Made by a program: the position numbers and the translations under genes
Assembly: GCF_030272615.1 (NCBI RefSeq)
Contig: NC_081415.1
Coordinates: 602,785,644 to 602,849,643, forward strand
DNA length: 64,000 bases
Reading direction: 5' to 3'
Source: Cryptomeria japonica
Lineage: Eukaryota; Streptophyta; Pinopsida; Cupressales; Cupressaceae
The notes under the pieces: generated by a model
Seen by the model: the letters and a program-made list of their open reading frames with translations, nothing else
Database searches by the model: none
What the model was told of the DNA's origin: nothing
Shown: piece by piece, positions 58,718-64,000 of the stretch
How the letters are laid out: each line of letters begins with the position of its first letter
Position numbering within the stretch: position 1 is the first letter of the stretch

Positions 58718-58902
58718 ATAATGAATCTCATTTATCCTTCCTATGACTATGTTTAAATTGGGAGAGGGGGGAAAACATTCCTCCATTATGACATGGGGGT
58801 TAGATATCCCTCTTCATCATTCCTTTTGGTAACCTATTTAATTTGAATAATTTGTCATTTACACCACTGTGTAAATTAAATATAGTGAAGGACATAACAT
58901 TT
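58714..58902 (+). repeat. ~190-bp direct repeat, copy 2
   Basis: Partner of 55640-55826; it starts in the last bases of the LTR (ACA overlap). Confidence 0.9.
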
Positions 58903-60994
58903 TTAGAAATGAAAATATAATACTAAACCATTCAAAATGAAAAGGTGGTTGGTAAAAAAGTGTAACTTAGATTCTGTATGGGACCAAGTCCAAAATAAAA
59001 CTCTAAAATCATCTAAATGAGGCCAATCTCAAACAAAATAACATTAAAAGCAAAGGGAGATCATGATCATCTTTCAGTTTACCCAAACTAAAAAGTTCTA
59101 GGAATTTGGTGGCTTTGTGATTTTTTTTTATTTAATTATTTTTTGTAGAAAAATTAATTGAATTACCTTTAAAAATAATTAATGTCAAAAACTTAAATAT
59201 ATGATTTAGCAAAAAAAATCTTTTAATATGATAGAAAGTATTTCAAAGTCCACTCCAAACAAGCCAGCTCAAAATTTAGAGCTTAGAAATAATGGCCTTA
59301 CGGTTTCAAGAATAATGTTCCAAATTTTCCATATGAGACCTTCCATAGCATAAAAATGATATTAAAACACCTCTAATATACTCTACTGCATCCTTAATTT
59401 TGCAGGGGGCATTAAAATCTAGATGCTGCAGATGCCTCCTCATCACGAACTTCATATATTCATCTGGTAGAGCATTGTAACCATCTTTTACTTCGGGAAT
59501 ATAATATGGTGTCAAATTAATCAGCAAAGCATATCAGACTTTATTTGTTCTGGGTTAGCATGTATATTGGAGCTTCACAACTTGAATGGGCTCTTAGTTC
59601 GTTTCTTTGTTTGCAGTGTGGAATGAAATGGAAAAGGAAAAGATAAAAGAAAATCCAAGCCAAGAACTGAAGCAGATGTTAGAAGGAGTTATGAATAATT
59701 CCAAAATCGCTCTCTGAATAATTTTAGGAAAGGTTATGAATAATTTCCTATAGTGCAATCTGTTGTACAGGCTCATTTGTTTTATGGGTTATTAAAGAGT
59801 AAACGTTTATCAAAATTGTACGATTAGCATTTGTATAGGGCGCATTGAGACACCCAAGCAAAAGAAACCCATCTGTTATTTTACGGTCTCTTTCATCATA
59901 ATTATTTTTGCATTGATGTGATGAGAATCGCAAGTAGTGAATGGGCATTCTCTTCCCTTATCAATTGTTGTTTAATTTTATAGAGCCTAGATATCTAGAA
60001 CATCTTGTAGATACATACAAATACAAGCATCAAATAGGAAATTTGCCCCTCACAAAAATAAACATGCCCATATCATTGAAAAGACACATAAATAGATTGT
60101 CAGTCTCCTTTAAATAGAAGTGACCACGATCTTTCAGCATTGAATTATATGCACATTAACAAATGTGATATAATTTTAGTCATTGAAATCCATTCATGTA
60201 ACAATTCATTAAAAGCATTGGGTTGGAATTTCTTTTATTTTTTACAAGAGGTTAAGGAAGAATCTATGCATTGATTTCATTAAAAAAAACTCATACATTC
60301 ATGTGTGTATTTGTATATTTGTGTGTTTATACACAAAATTATATGTTAAAGGAATACAACGTCAAATTATTTGTTGTGGAATAAATATATTGATTCTTAT
60401 TCACTAACTTTGTGTCTTTTATGATTGTTCTTATTAATTAAATTTGGAAAGGGTCCAAACCCTTAACATAAGTCAGAAGAGAGGGATCAAATTATTATTG
60501 GGAAAACAAGAAACTTTTGACTAGAACAGCAAATAACTATAATTGTTAATCATTCTTTTATGATTGTGTATGTATGTTCTTTTTTTTTTCGAATTGATAA
60601 ATTAGATATATATAATAATATACTTTAATAGTTCAATTATAAAAAAACAATTTATTATCTTTTAAATTTATAATGTAAATGCTTATAAAAGTTAGCCTAG
60701 ACTACATTTCTAGTAGGGATATATTTTATTAGAAATGGTTTATTATTGTATGTCTATAATTATTTTAATTTGTATTGATTATATGTGAATGCTTTACATA
60801 TATTAATGGGAAGAGAGTTGAAATATAGTAAGTGGATGATAAAATAATTCAAATAGAGTTCATTTATACATCAATTATCAGAAAATTAATAAATCTAAAA
60901 TATATTTATCTAAAAGATATTAGAAATATGAATCTTGAGTTACTTATCGAAACTATGTAAAAAATTCAATATATATTATTTCTTAATAATATTT
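58903..60994. other. AT-rich region, no firm gene
   Basis: Mostly A+T-rich DNA with many T- and A-runs; only the exon-like frame at 59306-59527 stands out. Confidence 0.5.
59306..59527 (-). CDS. possible exon remnant, unknown protein
   Basis: A 73-codon frame with protein-like composition in AT-rich surroundings (NALPDEYMKFVMRRHLQHLD, APCKIKDAVEYIRGVLISF). I do not recognise it. It could be a fragment of a captured host gene exon or chance. Confidence 0.2.
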   Translation of the reverse strand: MLINLTPYYIPEVKDGYNALPDEYMKFVMRRHLQHLDFNAPCKIKDAVEYIRGVLISFLCYGRSHMENLEHYS

Positions 60995-61085
60995 TTTCTT
61001 GTGGGCTGGGAGCCTAGCTTGATTGGCAGGGGCTTCCAATGGTGAAACATGAGATCATGAGGTCTCAAAAGGGTATTTTTCAAAA
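60995..61085 (+). repeat. possible tRNA-derived SINE head
   Basis: GGGAGCCTAGCTTGATTGGC fits a pol III A box (TAGCTTGATTGG); 40 bases on, GAGATCATGAGGTCTCAAAA is a weak B box. Not a full cloverleaf, so not a functional tRNA gene. No matching copy or clear TSD is visible in the window. Confidence 0.35.
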
Positions 61086-61589
61086 GGACCCAACACTTGT
61101 ATAAGGGAGAACCAGAGAGAAATAAAAATTGAGTTTGCTAAAGCATTATAACAATTAAATAACAAAATAACTCAGCAATAACAAGCTAACTAGAAACAAA
61201 AAGAGATCCAATATAGGTAACAGCAGGAACAAACACAAGCAAGTTAAAGTAAAACACTCAAGAGAAAATGTAGTGGCCCATTCATTCTACAATAAATTCA
61301 CATCCTTCTTTAATGAGGTAGTACCATCTAATTTTTTTTACAATTTAAATTGCTACCTTTTGTTTCTATAGTAGTATAAACTTTCTCTTACATATGATGA
61401 AACTTAATCTTATCTTATAACAACATTATCTTATAACAAGATGGAATTATTAATCATTAACATTTCAAACTTCACCACCGTATTAAAATTGAATTTAATA
61501 TCTATCAACGATAACTCATATTTCTCAATTTTCTTATCCTTTTAGATAGATTCTATCTTCAAAATAACTATATCTAATCGATCAAAAGA

Positions 61590-61915
61590 CCCTTCAACCA
61601 TTAGAATTTCATCTGCTCTTTCAAATCTCCAGTCTCATACTTGCAGTTGTCACCACTAACAGATGTACGTACCTCCAACCATTAAAGTTTCATCTGCTCA
61701 TTCAAATCCATAGCCTCATATTTACCTTCAGTATTTGCAGTCGTCACCACTCACAGATGTACCTATCTCCAAGGGACCTTCCCTAGTTCAATTTTCTTAG
61801 GTTTTTCTGGCGCATGGTTCCCACCATCACTATTTAGACCAGATGTACGTACCTCCCCAGTCCAATTTTCTTAGGGGATTTTTGGCGCACGGTTGCCACC
61901 ATCACTATATTTATT
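61590..61915. repeat. two overlapping local tandem duplications
   Basis: First unit (about 95 bp): CAACCATTARARTTTCATCTGCT ... GTCACCACT-ACAGATGTAC, copies at about 61597 and 61677. Second unit (about 90 bp): CAGATGTAC ... CAATTTTCTTAGG ... TGGCGCAYGGTT-CCACCATCACTAT, copies at about 61757 and 61848. The shared CAGATGTACGTACCTCC links the two. Confidence 0.8.
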
Positions 61916-64000
61916 TCTACTGTACAATTAGTTGTACATGATAGTTTGTTTTATGGATAAATTAAAAGTATTCATTTATCAAAATTGTACGATTAGAAGA
62001 TTGAAAGACATAAACAAAACGTTGGTGATGATCTCATCCATCCTAGTCCTTTTGCAGTCTTCAACGTCTTCCGTAAGTCTCCAATTCCATCAGCATTAAG
62101 TTTCACTAATTTTTTCCAAGTCTACAGTGCGAAAAGGCGGATTAATATTTTGAATGGGACTTCACTTGTGCTCGTACGATGCCACGTTGCAAAAAAACAT
62201 TTTAGGGCAGACATATCGTGGCCTTCGATATTTCTAATGTGAAAGCTCAGACAATTTTCAACGATGAATGAATGATTGATTGATTTAAATGATTTTCACT
62301 AGATCAGACAGTCTAAGAGATAATAATTATATTCTAAATTGTTTTGAACCTATTTTATGATCAGATCTCTTATGTTAAATGGGGTTCCCTTTGTTGGACT
62401 GTTTTGATTCATTTATATCTTCTTCCTATAATATAAATTATTTTCAGAAACTTCACAATTTTATTTTATATATATATATTTTTTCGTTTATTTTATTTCA
62501 TAGAACAAAATTAAAAAAAAATAGAAAATGATTATTTATTTAGTTATTTAACAGTTCTTAATAAAAATATAAACGCATTTTTTATTGTAAGAGCCTAGTT
62601 TTTAGTTTATAAATCAAATTAAAAAACAAGCATTCACCCAACATTTTACGAATGAGATAAAACCAATAAAAACGATCTACAAACACACTAATTGCTAAAG
62701 ACTAAACATGTATAGAATACTAGCCTAAATGAGGAAACTTGTAACCTCATCCAAAGTCACAAACAACAAACTACTAGAATACACACTACTCCATTCAAGA
62801 AAAGTTGTCAATTGATGGGAATAGGTATGGGATAGACTAGCCTAGTCTATGCTCCTTGATCCTTTCCTTGGATCACCAGGTGTTCCAAACACACCCTAGG
62901 GCCTTTAGGACTTCCCCTACTTGAGGAATCCCCTGACCTTGCCCAATCCACCCACCAACAACCAGTGATACTTCTCCCAAAGTCACACCTACTCACAAGC
63001 TTCAAAAACCCTCACATGGGCTAATAAGGGTTTAGCTCCTCCTACACCTTCTTAGGTCCTAGCAAGGATAGGATAGGTCTTTAACATTGTTTTCCATCCA
63101 TTCATGTGCCCCCAAGAGGTTTTGACCTTCCTATTTGTTACCGATCTCACTATTTTGCTTCTTTCCTACAAAATAGGGCTACAAGGAATGTGCCCAATTA
63201 GGCCTCCATTCTGGACTTTTAGGGCTCCCTCTTGCAAACGATGCTCAAACTTGTGAAACTTCCCAAAGGGACTGCTATTCACTTGGCAAAGGCTCAAAGA
63301 TTTTCCTAGTTTTGGGCCTCCAAATGTTCGTACACTGCCCTAGGTGAATTTAGGGGTTTTTGAGGGTTTTTAGGCCTGCTAGGGTCACAGTGATGGTTTG
63401 CTACCTTTGCCACCTTATCGGGATTGGTGGAAGCTCCTCCTTCTCACCAATGGTGCTCCACACACCCCTTTACAACTCCTCCAAAGGGTGCCTCCTTCCT
63501 TGTCCTACCTTGCTCTCATGGACCTCTGCAACCTCAACCCTTCCTAGCCGAGCACAATCCAGTCTCACCTAAGAGTGGGTCTTGGAAAGGCTTTCCTGCA
63601 TCTTTAGGGGCCCTGCTTGCTTTGAGACACTTTACAGGGTCTTCACTCCTATTCCCCATGGTTTCATGGCATTTCCAGAATGGGGATAGGAGTTGTCAAT
63701 CCATTTACACGAAACAATCCAAAATTGGACAGTGAAGGAGTAATTCACAAAATATTTACAAAACACACAAAACTTGCACACTAAACCTGGCATAAATGCT
63801 CAAAATGAAATTATAGACACTATACAAGACTCTCAACACAGTTTAGTTTGCAAAACAATCACTTAACAATCCTTCATAGCTCCATTTGTGCCGACTGGCA
63901 ACATAAAAACAGTCACAGTCAAGATCTTTTCCCTTTTTCTGTACAATCTGACATCCAACCCATCATTTTAGGGTTTACAACAATTTATAATGTCTTTGCC
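61916..64000. other. unassigned region
   Basis: AT-rich to 62630, then a more balanced part at 62800-63750 (pyrimidine-rich on plus) with frames up to 103 codons (63424-63735) that lack any motif and overlap one another. It may be an LTR; nothing confirms it. A short AT run lies near 62463-62482. Confidence 0.5.

Noticed and set aside
61003-61075. Functional tRNA gene
   Set aside because: No acceptor stem pairing or proper T-loop; better seen as a SINE-like remnant.
63360-63735. Overlapping plus-strand ORFs of 70 and 103 codons
   Set aside because: Low-complexity Pro/Ser/Leu content in two frames of the same DNA; no domain or splice context.

Overview
The window looks like an intergenic retrotransposon block from a large plant nuclear genome. 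A gymnosperm such as a conifer is my best guess, from the old, diverged, deeply nested Ty1/copia and Ty3/gypsy elements, the long LTRs and the AT-rich filler. That is inference: no host gene identifies the species. I see no convincing intact cellular gene, rRNA gene, functional tRNA gene or CRISPR array.

Layout. (1) 1-7276, minus: a left-truncated Ty3/gypsy element (here 'F') with gag, protease and a G-patch, one long leader with two ~20-bp-period motif arrays, a PBS and a 5' LTR. (2) 7277-17692: LTR remnants at 7277-8788 and 11095-11520, microsatellites and unassigned AT-rich DNA. (3) 17693-44960, minus: a chromodomain gypsy element ('G') cut into three coding pieces by nested insertions. 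Element A (20138-35502, TSD CATAC) and element D (35962-42878, TSD TAACT) both sit in G's integrase. Element B (23652-32483, TSD GTCAA/GTCTA) sits inside A. Solo LTR C (26888-28432, TSD CTTAT/GTTAT) sits inside B. All four insertions are supported by TSDs; in A, B, C and D removing insert plus one TSD also restores codon phase exactly. (4) About 44961-52310, minus: the 3' half of a second gypsy element ('H') with RNase H and integrase, followed by an unusual divergent gene pair: a broken ~2.8-kb coiled-coil ORF on minus and an antisense ORF on plus. (5) 53290-58717, plus: a copia RNase H tail with its 3' LTR, then a truncated relative of element A (second ORF and 3' LTR) bracketed by a ~190-bp direct repeat. 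(6) 58903-64000: no assignable gene; a possible SINE, local tandem duplications and AT-rich DNA.

How the parts relate. B is the only copia element here with gag, protease, integrase, reverse transcriptase and RNase H, all in one frame but broken by stops. A and D have the same LTR ends, Met-type PBS and near-identical polypurine tract as B but no pol, so they look like non-autonomous partners that relied on B-like enzymes. A and its plus-strand relative carry a ~1,070-codon ORF2 I cannot match to a standard retroelement protein. That ORF2 family and the divergent pair in H are the most interesting content. All coding regions carry stops and are pseudogenes; TAG is the commonest stop, suggesting CAG-to-TAG decay.
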